Shown here: positions 52,024-61,218 of the stretch, piece after piece
How positions within the stretch are numbered: the first letter of the stretch is position 1
How the letters are laid out: every line of letters begins with the position of its first letter
Assembly: GCF_001005315.1 (NCBI RefSeq)
Contig: NZ_LBMG01000002.1
Span: forward strand, 124,001 to 188,000
Origin: Kordia jejudonensis
Lineage (GTDB): Bacteria; Bacteroidota; Bacteroidia; Flavobacteriales; Flavobacteriaceae
Direction: 5' to 3'
Length of the DNA stretch: 64,000 bases
The notes under the pieces: model-generated
Database searches by the model: none
What the model was told of the DNA's origin: nothing
Seen by the model: the letters and a program-made list of their open reading frames with translations, nothing else
Translations under genes and position numbers: made by a program

Positions 52024-53454
52024 TTAATAATGAAATTGTTTACTTTCTTCAATAAACGGATTTCGTTTTGCCAATAATGGTGCTTTTGTTAGTGCTGTAA
52101 ATACTACAAATATGAATAATCCTAAGAAGAATAATATTCCTCCTATTTCTGGCATTCCTAATGACCAGTTTGGACCAACTGTAGCTGGCATAACCATATT
52201 GAATACATCTATGTAGTGACCAAATAGGATCACTGTTCCTGCAATTACTATAATCCAATTAAGTCTCTTAAAGTCGCTATTCATTAAGATGAGTAATGGG
52301 AATATTAAGTTTAATGCAATCATTCCGAAGAATGGCAAGTTATAGTCTTCAATACGTGTAACGAAGTATGTTACTTCTTCTGGAATGTTTGAGTACCAGA
52401 TTAACATGAATTGAGAGAACCATAAGTATGTCCAGAAAATACTAACACCGAACATAAATTTTGCTAAATCGTGTAAGTGACTATCATTTACATATGGTAA
52501 TAGTCCTTTTGATTTAAGATATATTGTTACTAAAGCAATTACTGTGATTCCAGATACAAACATACTTGCGAATACGTACCATCCAAATAATGTACTAAAC
52601 CAGTGGTGATCGAAAGACATAATCCAGTCCCATGACATCATAGATTCAGAGATTAAGAATAGTACTAAAAATATTGCAGCCAATCTGAAGTTTTTCTTGA
52701 AGTTGCTATTATCATCAGCATCATCTTGTCGTAACGAGAATTTTCTTGATAGTTGACGATATGCAACCCAAATAGCACTATATATTACGGCTCTGATTAG
52801 GAACCAAGGCACATTTAACCATGCTTTTTTACCATACGTTAACGTGTCAAAAATTTCACTGTCAGGGTCTACTAATTTTGGATCCATCCAGTGGAATAAG
52901 TGATTTAAGTGTAAGCTTGGCATACAAAGTACCAAAAGTATAATGATACTGATTGTTCCAGGAATGATGTAGGCAGTGATTCCTTCCATAACTCTGAAAA
53001 GTACTGGCGACCATCCTGCTTGCGCGGCGCGTTGTATGGCATAGAATGCTAATACTCCTAATGATATCATCATAAAGAAGAACGCTGCGATGTATATTGC
53101 TGCCCAAGGCTTGTTTTGTAATTGTGTTAATTTGTGCTCATCGTGCTTTGCTGAATTGTGGTGACCAGCTCCAGCGTCATGATGACCTTCAGAAGCATGC
53201 GCATCATCATGAGAAGTTTCTCCGTGATGATCGTTTGTTGCATGGGCATCAGTTTTGTGATCGTCATGGTGAGCTGTTTTACCATCATCATGACTCGCTT
53301 CTTCTCCATGTCCGCCATGTCCGTGTGCAGCTTCATGAGCTTTCATTTCCTCTACAGAACCTGGTGTAGTAGCAAAACTTACTCCTACTAATATTCCTCC
53401 AAGAATCATGGAAATTATTGCGAAAAGTCTTAATCTATTTGAAAACGTATACAT
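52024..53454 (-). CDS. actF: Alternative Complex III subunit ActF with His-rich loop
   Basis: Membrane subunit of the quinol:cytochrome c oxidoreductase called Alternative Complex III. The 476 residues contain about ten helices and show the ActF family stretches FLISESMMSWDWIMSFDHHWFSTLFGWYVF and NLPFFGMIALNLIFP. ActF and the related ActC frame the proton path in known structures. Between the first helix (about 10-30) and the second (about 118-138) lies a periplasmic loop with 19 His among about 70 residues, mixed with Asp, Glu and Gly, which may bind copper or zinc. Confidence 0.94.
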   Translation of the reverse strand: MYTFSNRLRLFAIISMILGGILVGVSFATTPGSVEEMKAHEAAHGHGGHGEEASHDDGKTAHHDDHKTDAHATNDHHGETSHDDAHASEGHHDAGAGHHNSAKHDEHKLTQLQNKPWAAIYIAAFFFMMISLGVLAFYAIQRAAQAGWSPVLFRVMEGITAYIIPGTISIIILLVLCMPSLHLNHLFHWMDPKLVDPDSEIFDTLTYGKKAWLNVPWFLIRAVIYSAIWVAYRQLSRKFSLRQDDADDNSNFKKNFRLAAIFLVLFLISESMMSWDWIMSFDHHWFSTLFGWYVFASMFVSGITVIALVTIYLKSKGLLPYVNDSHLHDLAKFMFGVSIFWTYLWFSQFMLIWYSNIPEEVTYFVTRIEDYNLPFFGMIALNLIFPLLILMNSDFKRLNWIIVIAGTVILFGHYIDVFNMVMPATVGPNWSLGMPEIGGILFFLGLFIFVVFTALTKAPLLAKRNPFIEESKQFHY

Positions 53455-53482
53455 TGTATATAATTCTATGTCTTTATTGATC

Positions 53483-54058
53483 TTATTTTAAATCTGCTTT
53501 CAACTTTAATACATGTTGAACTACTTGCCAACGCTCTTTTGTATCTAATTGACTAGCGTGTGATCCCATGTTGTTTTTACCGTACATTAATACATGGTAA
53601 ATACTTCCTTCTGTAATTGCTCTTCCTGCATCATTGTAAGCTGGAATTCCTAGGAATTTTTCACGCTTCATGAGAATCCCTTGTCCATCTCCTTTATTTC
53701 CATGACATATGGCACAGTAAATTCCATATAGTTCTTTACCTTTTGCCATATTTTCTTCATTGGTAACCAAAGGTGATTTGAGTTCAGCTTTTGCGGCTTC
53801 GTATCCTTCATTGGTATTTTCATACTCATAAGGCAACCAACCTCTTTTTACACTTCCTTCTGCTGGAATTTGCGCTTCCATATTGTGCTCTGCAAAACCT
53901 CCATAAGGAACGCCATCAACTTCTTGATACGCTTCATATCCTACAGGTTCGTACATGTTAGGAAAATACTGGTAGTTTGGTTGTGATTTATTAAAGCATG
54001 AAGTCATTAGCATTGCTGCTCCAAAAACGACTCCTATTTTTATAAGGCTCTTTATCAT
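53483..54058 (-). CDS. actE: Alternative Complex III cytochrome c ActE
   Basis: A monoheme cytochrome c lipoprotein, 191 residues. The lipobox MTSC gives Cys21 as the lipid site; a single heme motif CAICH (Cys115, Cys118, His119) and a distal Met in NNMGSH are visible. ActE takes electrons from the ActA/ActB chain and hands them on to the oxidase. It lies four bases after actD and 28 before actF. Confidence 0.95.
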   Translation of the reverse strand: MIKSLIKIGVVFGAAMLMTSCFNKSQPNYQYFPNMYEPVGYEAYQEVDGVPYGGFAEHNMEAQIPAEGSVKRGWLPYEYENTNEGYEAAKAELKSPLVTNEENMAKGKELYGIYCAICHGNKGDGQGILMKREKFLGIPAYNDAGRAITEGSIYHVLMYGKNNMGSHASQLDTKERWQVVQHVLKLKADLK

Positions 54059-54062
54059 CTTA

Positions 54063-54593
54063 TTAATGCTTTTTGTCAGTGACTTTTATTTCTGTAGCAC
54101 CCGTTGCAAGCAACAATGCTGTTAATTCTTCTTCATTTCCTCCGTGAACTGCCACTTCCATTAAGAAGTGATCGTCTGTGGTTCTTGGATCAGGGTTTTC
54201 TGCTTCTTTAAATGGCCATAATTTACTTCTCATGTAAAAAGTAATTACCATTAAATGTGCTGCAAAGAAAACGGTCATTTCAAACATAATTGGCACGAAT
54301 GCTGGCATGTTTTCTATAAAACTAAAGCTTGGCTTTCCACCGATATTTTGAGGCCAATCCACAATCATAATGTAATACATCATTGTGGTGGCAACAGCCA
54401 ATCCAACACATCCATACATGAATGCTGTAATTGCCAATCGCGTAGGCGCAAGTCCCATTGCTTTGTCTAGTCCATGTACAGGAAATGGCGTGTACACTTC
54501 TTCGATGTGATGATTTTCTTGACGTACTTTTTTCACTGCTGACATTAGTACATCATCATCGGTATACATTGCTTGTATTACTTTACTACTCAT
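54063..54593 (-). CDS. actD: Alternative Complex III subunit ActD (DUF3341)
   Basis: A 176-residue membrane subunit with two helices (about 53-76 and 94-117). The DUF3341 pattern is clear: YTPFPVHGLDKAMGLAPTRL, and later FFAAHLMVITFYMRSKLWPF and DPRTTDDHFLMEV. It has no cofactors and serves assembly and stability. It overlaps actC by eight bases. Confidence 0.94.
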   Translation of the reverse strand: MSSKVIQAMYTDDDVLMSAVKKVRQENHHIEEVYTPFPVHGLDKAMGLAPTRLAITAFMYGCVGLAVATTMMYYIMIVDWPQNIGGKPSFSFIENMPAFVPIMFEMTVFFAAHLMVITFYMRSKLWPFKEAENPDPRTTDDHFLMEVAVHGGNEEELTALLLATGATEIKVTDKKH

Positions 54594-55977
54594 GGTTACC
54601 GTCTCTTAATTTTTTATATTTTTCTCCTGATGATTTTAAGATTGATTTTACTTCCGCCTGTGCAATGACAGGGAATGTTCTTGAATATAGTAAGAACAAT
54701 ACAAAGAAGAAGCCAATCGTACCTATAAATATTCCTATGTCTACAAATGTTGGTGAGAACATCGTCCATGATGATGGAAGGTAATCTCTGTGTAATGATG
54801 TTACGATAATTACGAAACGCTCAAACCACATTCCAATGTTTACGACAATAGAGATTATAAAAGAGAACATAATACTTGTTCTTAATTTTTTAGACCACAT
54901 AAATTGTGGAGAGAACACGTTACATGTCATCATTGCCCAGTATGCCCACCAGTAAGGACCAGTTGCTCTGTTTAAGAATGCATATTGTTCAAATTCTACT
55001 CCTGAATACCATGCGATGAATAATTCTGTAATGTATGCACAACCAACGATAGAACCAGTAATCATGATTACGATGTTCATTAATTCGATGTGTTGTAATG
55101 TAATATAGTCTTCCATATTACACACTTTACGCATGATGATTAATAAGGTGTTTACCATGGCAAATCCTGAGAAAATCGCTCCTGCCACGAAATATGGTGG
55201 GAAGATTGTCGTATGCCATCCTGGTATTACCGATGTTGCGAAGTCAAACGATACAATGGTATGTACAGAAAGTACTAATGGTGTTGCTAAACCTGCAAGT
55301 ACCAATGATACTTCTTCAAAACGTTGCCAATCTTTAGCACGTCCACTCCAACCGAAACTTACTAAACTGTAAATTTTCTTTTGGAAAGGCTTTACTGCTC
55401 TATCTCTAATCATTGCAAAATCTGGTAATAAACCTGTCCACCAGAATACTAATGATACAGATAAATAGGTAGAAATTGCAAATACATCCCAAAGTAGTGG
55501 AGAGTTAAAGTTTACCCATAACGATCCAAATTGGTTTGGAATTGGCAATACCCAGTATGCTAACCAAGGACGTCCCATGTGAATGATAGGGAATAATCCT
55601 GCTTGTACTACTGAGAAAATGGTCATAGCTTCCGCAGATCGGTTAATTGCCATTCTCCATTTTTGACGGAAAAGTAATAGTACGGCAGAAATCAATGTTC
55701 CTGCGTGACCAATACCAACCCACCAAACGAAGTTTGTGATATCCCAAGCCCAACCGACAGTTTTGTTAAGACCCCAAACTCCAATACCAGTAGATATTGT
55801 GTAAATAATACATCCAATTCCCCAAAGGAATGCTACTAATGCAATAGAAAATACTATCCACCATTGCTTATTAGCTTTTCCTTCTACAGGAGCAACAATA
55901 TCAAGTGTTACATCATGATATGATTTGTCTCCAGTTACTAAGGGTTTTCTTATAGGTGCTTCGTAATGCGACGCCAT
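54586..55977 (-). CDS. actC: Alternative Complex III subunit ActC (NrfD family)
   Basis: A NrfD/PsrC-type membrane protein, 463 residues and about ten helices, that carries the quinol site. Visible motifs are WWVGIGHAGTLISAVLLLFRQKWR, FPIIHMGRPW and VHTIVSFDFATSVIPGWHTTIFPPYFVAGAIFSG, all conserved in ActC. Quinol is oxidised near the periplasmic side and electrons enter the ActB clusters. It precedes actD in the operon. Confidence 0.96.
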   Translation of the reverse strand: MASHYEAPIRKPLVTGDKSYHDVTLDIVAPVEGKANKQWWIVFSIALVAFLWGIGCIIYTISTGIGVWGLNKTVGWAWDITNFVWWVGIGHAGTLISAVLLLFRQKWRMAINRSAEAMTIFSVVQAGLFPIIHMGRPWLAYWVLPIPNQFGSLWVNFNSPLLWDVFAISTYLSVSLVFWWTGLLPDFAMIRDRAVKPFQKKIYSLVSFGWSGRAKDWQRFEEVSLVLAGLATPLVLSVHTIVSFDFATSVIPGWHTTIFPPYFVAGAIFSGFAMVNTLLIIMRKVCNMEDYITLQHIELMNIVIMITGSIVGCAYITELFIAWYSGVEFEQYAFLNRATGPYWWAYWAMMTCNVFSPQFMWSKKLRTSIMFSFIISIVVNIGMWFERFVIIVTSLHRDYLPSSWTMFSPTFVDIGIFIGTIGFFFVLFLLYSRTFPVIAQAEVKSILKSSGEKYKKLRDGNHE

Positions 55978-56012
55978 AATCCGTTTATAATTGTTTCTTA
56001 TTAATTCTTTTT

Positions 56013-59000
56013 TTATGCTTCTTTAGTGTTTCTAACCTTCACGTAATACTGTACGTTTGGCTTCGTTCCTACGTGTTCTAATAAATGATACATACGATCA
56101 TCTTTTAGAGACTTAGCAACTTTACTTTCCTTGTCATTGATATCTCCAAATACCATTGCACCTGAGCTACATGCTGATGAACAAGCGGTTTGGAATTCTC
56201 CATCTTTGATTTGACGACCTTCACGTTTTGCATCAAGGATTGTTTTTTGTGTCATTTGAATACACATAGAACATTTTTCCATCACTCCACGAGAACGAAC
56301 TACTACGTCTGGGTTTAATACCATACGACCTAAATCGTCATTCATATGATAATCAAATTCATCATTCTTATTGTATAAGAACCAGTTGAATCGACGTACT
56401 TTATAAGGACAGTTGTTTGCACAGTAACGAGTTCCTACACAACGGTTATATGCCATGTGGTTTTGACCTTGACGACCGTGCGATGTTGCAGCAACTGGAC
56501 AAACCGTCTCACATGGAGCGTGGTTACAGTGCTGACACATTACTGGTTGAAATGCTACTTGTGGATTCTCAGACGGATCTTCTAATCTAGCAAAACCAGA
56601 AAGTGATCCATTTCCTTCTCTATCTCCAAACACATAATTCCCAAGACCAAGTCCATCAAAGTTTTCTTTTGCCTCGTCATCTCCAGCAAACGTTTCTTCT
56701 GAAGAATAGTATCTATCAATACGCAACCAGTGCATATCTCTACTTCTTCTAACTTCCGTTTTACCAACTACTGGCACATTGTTTTCTGCGTGACATGCAA
56801 TTACACATGCGCCACAACCTGTACAAGCGTTTAAGTCAATTGATAGGTTAAAGTGATGTCCGATAGAACGATCAAATTCATCCCACAAATCAGCATCTGG
56901 TGATGTTGCAGAAATCATTTCGTGATCTTTAGACACGTGTGGCATTACATTCCATCCGTGTTTTAGATCTTCTTTACCGTATGTATTGAAAATTTCTATG
57001 GTCGTTTCTTTAACGATATCACCTCTACCCATTAAGGTATTGTGCAACTGTACACATGCAAATTCATGCATTTCTCTTGCAGCAGCCGTTACCGTTACTT
57101 CTTGAGCTGAGTTGAAGTTATTGTAGAATGTGTAAGCGTTTACACCTGTCTGCATCTCTTCTTTGATTCCAGCTTCTTTACCATAACCAACTGCTAAACC
57201 AACTGTTCCTTTGGCTTGACCTGGTTGAATGATAACTGGCACTTCTAAAGAAACACCATTGACAGTTACTTTTGCATAACTACCATTTAAACCACCATTC
57301 GCAACATTTTCGTTTACTAATTCTAGTTTGGCAGCATCTGCTTTGGAAACTGTTAGATAGTTATCCCAAGAAGCTCTTGTAATTGGATCAGGGAATTCTT
57401 GTAACCAAGGATTGTTTGCTTGCTGTCCGTCTCCCATTCCTGTTTTAGCATATAAAACCAACTCCATTCCTGTAGCTACTTTTGTTCCTGCTAATTTTCT
57501 AGCCTGAGCATTTACATCAACACTTTGAGGTGCCGTTTCTTCTCCTTCTTCAGCTTCAGGTGCATTTTCTATGGCATCTGTTGCTTCGTCAGCTAAACTT
57601 ACCGTGGCAGTTGTTTTGAATACACCATCATGAACAGCTTTGTTCCAAGAAGTTCCTCCTAAGATATCAGCAGACCAAGTTTCTTTGATGTATTCGTAAT
57701 ATGTTTGTTCACTTCCTGTCCATTTTAATAAAGCATCTTGAAATTGTCTTGTATCAAATAATGGACGGATAGTAGGTTGCATTACACTGTAATGACCTTT
57801 TTTCATTTCAACATCTCCCCAAGATTCTAAATAATGTGGAGCCGGAGCAATGTATTTTGTATTTAGTGCCGTTTCGTCTTCTTTCATTGTAAACGTAACA
57901 GCTAGTTCTAATTTCTGAAGACCTTCAGCGAATTCTTTTCCGTTTGCCAAAGTGTATACTGGATTTACACCAGCCATGATTACTCCACCAACAGCTCCGT
58001 TTTTAACATCAGCAACTAACTTCGCAACTGCTTTGTCGTTTCCTTGTCTTATTTTACGAGGCGCATTTGCATCAAATGCTTCACTATTGAGGTATTCATT
58101 TATTGCTAAAACTAAACTTTGCGCATCTACATCATTGATTCCAGATACAACTACTGCTTTTGTTTTTGCTTGTTTTATTTGACCAACCGCTTTTGCGATA
58201 GCATCTTCTACTTTGTCAGAAAGTTTTCTTCCAGAAACAGCATTTCCAGTAATTCCTGCGTAAATTTTAGCTAATGCAACTTTTTGATCAGATGGTGTTA
58301 ATGGCACACGCTTATCAGCATTTGCTCCTGATAAAGACATGTTAGACTCAAATTGAATGTGTCTTGACATTTTTGCCTGACCATGTTTTCCTTGAGGAAT
58401 TCTTCCTTTTGCATATCCATCATCATATCCACCACCTTGCCAGTCTCCTAAGATATCAGCTCCAACAGACACGATGAGTTCTGCTTTCGCGAAATCATAG
58501 TCAGCTAAACCTCTTTCTCCGTATTTTGCTTCGAAAGCGTCTAATGCAGTTGACTCAGATATTGCATCATATGTTACGTGACGTACGTTGGAAAACTTCG
58601 CTTTGAATTCTTCAATCAATTTAGCCGTTGAAGGACTTGCAAAGGTTTGCGTTAACAACACTAATGGTTTTCCTGAATCTGCAACGGTTCTTATACGTTG
58701 AAAAACTTCTCCATCAAATTCTTCCCAACTTGTTTCCTCGCCAGCAATTTTAGGTGTTTTCACTCTCATACTGTCATATAAAGATAGTACAGATGCTTGA
58801 ATTCTAGCATTTGCACTTCCTTTTACAGCAGCTTCCTTGTTGTTTTCAACTTTGATTGGACGACCTTCTCTTGTTTTAATTAAGATACTTGCAAAGTCGT
58901 ATCCATCTGCAATTGTTGTTGCATAGTAGTCTGCAACTCCTGGAATGATCGTTTCAGGCTGCACTACATAAGGAATAGACTTGATTACTGGTCCTTCACA

Positions 59001-59210
59001 GGCTGCTAATGTAGCAGCGGCTGTACTAAAACCAACATATTTAAGAAAGTCTCTACGAGAAGTTGAAGAAGACTCTAAAGTCTCTTTATCCCCTAAGAAT
59101 TCATCTACAGGAACTTCTTCTACAAACTCATTCTGTCTAAGCGTCTCAACAATGGTGCTATTCTCATTTAGCTCCTCAACACTTTTCCAGTATTTCTTGT
59201 TTGATGCCAT
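56013..59210 (-). CDS. actB: Alternative Complex III iron-sulfur subunit ActB
   Basis: A 1065-residue periplasmic protein fused from two parts. An N-terminal twin-arginine-like signal (RRDFLKYVGFSTAAATLAAC, near 53-72) leads to a molybdopterin-oxidoreductase-like domain (about 75-740) that in this family has lost its cofactor. The C-terminal part (about 790-1040) has four cysteine clusters for Fe-S centres: CTGCGACVIACHAENN, CQHCNHAPCETVCP, CVGTRYCANNCPYK and CSMCIQMTQ with CSSACSSGAM. The electron route is quinol (ActC) to these clusters to the hemes of ActA and ActE. It sits between actA and actC. Confidence 0.96.
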   Translation of the reverse strand: MASNKKYWKSVEELNENSTIVETLRQNEFVEEVPVDEFLGDKETLESSSTSRRDFLKYVGFSTAAATLAACEGPVIKSIPYVVQPETIIPGVADYYATTIADGYDFASILIKTREGRPIKVENNKEAAVKGSANARIQASVLSLYDSMRVKTPKIAGEETSWEEFDGEVFQRIRTVADSGKPLVLLTQTFASPSTAKLIEEFKAKFSNVRHVTYDAISESTALDAFEAKYGERGLADYDFAKAELIVSVGADILGDWQGGGYDDGYAKGRIPQGKHGQAKMSRHIQFESNMSLSGANADKRVPLTPSDQKVALAKIYAGITGNAVSGRKLSDKVEDAIAKAVGQIKQAKTKAVVVSGINDVDAQSLVLAINEYLNSEAFDANAPRKIRQGNDKAVAKLVADVKNGAVGGVIMAGVNPVYTLANGKEFAEGLQKLELAVTFTMKEDETALNTKYIAPAPHYLESWGDVEMKKGHYSVMQPTIRPLFDTRQFQDALLKWTGSEQTYYEYIKETWSADILGGTSWNKAVHDGVFKTTATVSLADEATDAIENAPEAEEGEETAPQSVDVNAQARKLAGTKVATGMELVLYAKTGMGDGQQANNPWLQEFPDPITRASWDNYLTVSKADAAKLELVNENVANGGLNGSYAKVTVNGVSLEVPVIIQPGQAKGTVGLAVGYGKEAGIKEEMQTGVNAYTFYNNFNSAQEVTVTAAAREMHEFACVQLHNTLMGRGDIVKETTIEIFNTYGKEDLKHGWNVMPHVSKDHEMISATSPDADLWDEFDRSIGHHFNLSIDLNACTGCGACVIACHAENNVPVVGKTEVRRSRDMHWLRIDRYYSSEETFAGDDEAKENFDGLGLGNYVFGDREGNGSLSGFARLEDPSENPQVAFQPVMCQHCNHAPCETVCPVAATSHGRQGQNHMAYNRCVGTRYCANNCPYKVRRFNWFLYNKNDEFDYHMNDDLGRMVLNPDVVVRSRGVMEKCSMCIQMTQKTILDAKREGRQIKDGEFQTACSSACSSGAMVFGDINDKESKVAKSLKDDRMYHLLEHVGTKPNVQYYVKVRNTKEA

Positions 59211-59243
59211 ATTATATATATAAAATTAGCTTCTTAATTAATA

Positions 59244-60533
59244 TTAATAGTGACATTTTCCACATTCTAACGCTCCCATTTGAGACGCTTTGAATGATTC
59301 AACACCATATTTTTCTTTTAGTTGCTCGTGAATCTTTTCGTAGTATGCACTTCCTTTTAGATTCACATCTGTTTCTCTGTGACAGTTGATACACCATCCC
59401 ATTGTTAGTGGAGAATGTTGCTCAACGATTTCCATTTCTTGGATTTGTCCGTGACATTTTTGACAATCAACACCTGCAACAGTTACGTGCTGCGAGTGAT
59501 TGAAGTACACAAAGTCTGGAAGATTGTGAATACGAACCCATTTTACTGGTTTCGGTTCATTTACATACGCTTGTGTTGCTGGATCCCATCCTGTAGCTTT
59601 ATATATTTTCTGAATTTCTTTATCGTAGAAATCTTTTGAATATTTAGCTGAAGTCTCTCCATTGTATTCTGCAATGTTCATGTGACAGTTCATACAAATG
59701 TTTAGTGACGGAATTCCCGAATGCTTACTTACTCTTGCAGAAGAGTGACAGTATTTACATTCTATCTTGTTATCTCCTGCATGAATTTTGTGCGAGAAGT
59801 GAATTGGCTGAATTGGCTGATATCCTTGATCGATTCCTACTTGCATTAAGTATCCATATGCAAAGTATGCAGAACCTAATAGGAAGAATATTGTAGTTAC
59901 AATAACCAAGAATTGATTTTGCGCAAACGCTTTCCAAATTGGTGTTCCTTTTGTTTCTTCTTCAAGATTTAATGTCCCGTTTGCTGCAGCAAATTTGCGA
60001 AGTGTTTTATTTACTAAGAATAATCCTAGTGCTAGTAATCCAAATAATACGATTAATGCCCAAAGCACCATTTGATTTGAGAAACCAGATTCAACAACCT
60101 GAACAGTCTTTTCGTCTGGCGTCGGCGGTTTAATTGGCTCAGAAGCCGTATACGCAAGAATGTTATCGATTTCCTCATTTGTCAACGTTGGAAAAGCCGT
60201 CATTGCTTTTTTTCCATTTTCCTCATATACTTTTACGGCATATGCATCTCCAGACTTGATCAATGCGGAACTATTTCTAATCCACTTGTACAACCATTCT
60301 CTGTCTAAACCTTCCTCTTCCGCTAAGCGTTGCTCAATATTCCTCAACATTGGACCAGTAGACATGGCGTCTAATTTGTGACAAGCTGCACAGTTGGCAT
60401 TGAACAAACTTTTACCAGCTGCCACTGCCGCTGCACTATCTTGTGCAAAGAGAGAAGTTGAAAATGCTAGCGTCAGCGCTAGCGCGATTCCTAAAATTCT
60501 TGAAATTGAATTACGGTGATTCACCTTTTTCAT
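59244..60533 (-). CDS. actA: Alternative Complex III multiheme cytochrome ActA
   Basis: A 429-residue cytochrome with six CxxCH heme motifs. The signal peptide (to about residue 30) is followed by a class I cytochrome c domain with CAACH (48-52), a membrane helix (about 155-172), a second helix (about 208-230) and a cytochrome c7-like pentaheme domain with CKYCH, CMNCH, CQKCH, CINCH and CGKCH. ActA proteins commonly carry the pentaheme part; here an extra monoheme domain is fused at the front. It is the first gene of the operon. A TATTTTTG at 60615-60622 (minus) could be the -7 box. Confidence 0.95.
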   Translation of the reverse strand: MKKVNHRNSISRILGIALALTLAFSTSLFAQDSAAAVAAGKSLFNANCAACHKLDAMSTGPMLRNIEQRLAEEEGLDREWLYKWIRNSSALIKSGDAYAVKVYEENGKKAMTAFPTLTNEEIDNILAYTASEPIKPPTPDEKTVQVVESGFSNQMVLWALIVLFGLLALGLFLVNKTLRKFAAANGTLNLEEETKGTPIWKAFAQNQFLVIVTTIFFLLGSAYFAYGYLMQVGIDQGYQPIQPIHFSHKIHAGDNKIECKYCHSSARVSKHSGIPSLNICMNCHMNIAEYNGETSAKYSKDFYDKEIQKIYKATGWDPATQAYVNEPKPVKWVRIHNLPDFVYFNHSQHVTVAGVDCQKCHGQIQEMEIVEQHSPLTMGWCINCHRETDVNLKGSAYYEKIHEQLKEKYGVESFKASQMGALECGKCHY

Positions 60534-60720
60534 ATTTTTAAGTCTTCTTAATTTGGCATGATTTTTTCTAAGGTTATTTTAATCTTAGACGTTCATGCGT
60601 TTTCCAAATTTGAGCAAAAATACAAATAGCGTTTAATTTGAGAAATGTTAGCGAACTCTTAATTTGTAATTTATAGTAATTCTAAATAAGATTTCATGCT
60701 TAAAGTTCGTTAGTATATTT

Positions 60721-60728
60721 TACATTTG
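60721..60728 (+). promoter_or_regulatory. Putative -7 element of the SPOR gene
   Basis: A perfect TACATTTG lies 18 bases before the ATG at 60747. No TTG is found at the right distance upstream, so only half of the consensus is met. Confidence 0.38.
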
Positions 60729-60746
60729 CACTAAATAGTATTCATT

Positions 60747-61145
60747 ATGAGATTTTTACCGATTAGAAAGTTAACTTTTATGGCGCTTGGTCTGTTTTTT
60801 TGCACCGAAATTACAAATGCGCAAGAAGGACAGATTAACGTGTCACAAGACCCAAAAATTGACAAATTACTTACATATAAGACAGAAATTAACCAAGAAA
60901 CGGATAATGACAATCGTTTCCGAATTCAAATCTTTAATGGAAATCGTAAAAATGCTGAAAAAGCTAAGTCGCGATTTGAATTGAAGCATCCATATATTCA
61001 ATCAAAATTAAAGTTTGAAACTCCAAATTACAAGGTTTGGATTGGGAATTTTAGAACGCGTTTAGAGGCAGATCGTTATTTAGAAGAAGTGAAGGATTTA
61101 TTCCCAAATGCTTTTGTGTTTAATCCTCCAAAGAAGAAAAAATAA
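60747..61145 (+). CDS. SPOR domain exported protein
   Basis: A 132-residue protein with a signal peptide ending NAQ (about residue 25). After a short linker, a SPOR fold spans about 52-127: FRIQIFNGNRKNAEKAKSRFE, then YKVWIGNFRTRLEADRYLEEVKDLFPNAFVF, which is the repeat-like SPOR pattern. SPOR domains bind glycan strands lacking peptides, mainly at the division septum, so this protein likely acts on or at peptidoglycan. The end is Lys-rich (PPKKKK). It faces infB across a shared terminator. Confidence 0.93.
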   Translation: MRFLPIRKLTFMALGLFFCTEITNAQEGQINVSQDPKIDKLLTYKTEINQETDNDNRFRIQIFNGNRKNAEKAKSRFELKHPYIQSKLKFETPNYKVWIGNFRTRLEADRYLEEVKDLFPNAFVFNPPKKKK

Positions 61146-61170
61146 GCTGTTTTTTGAACTTTTATGATAT

Positions 61171-61203
61171 AAAAAAAGGATCGCAAATGCGATCCTTTTT
61201 TTG
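61171..61203. terminator. Bidirectional terminator
   Basis: A near-perfect hairpin AAAAAAAGGATCGCA/TGCGATCCTTTTTTT with loop AA (in practice a wider loop), between the convergent SPOR and infB genes. Confidence 0.93.
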
Positions 61204-61218
61204 TTATGTAATTGATAT

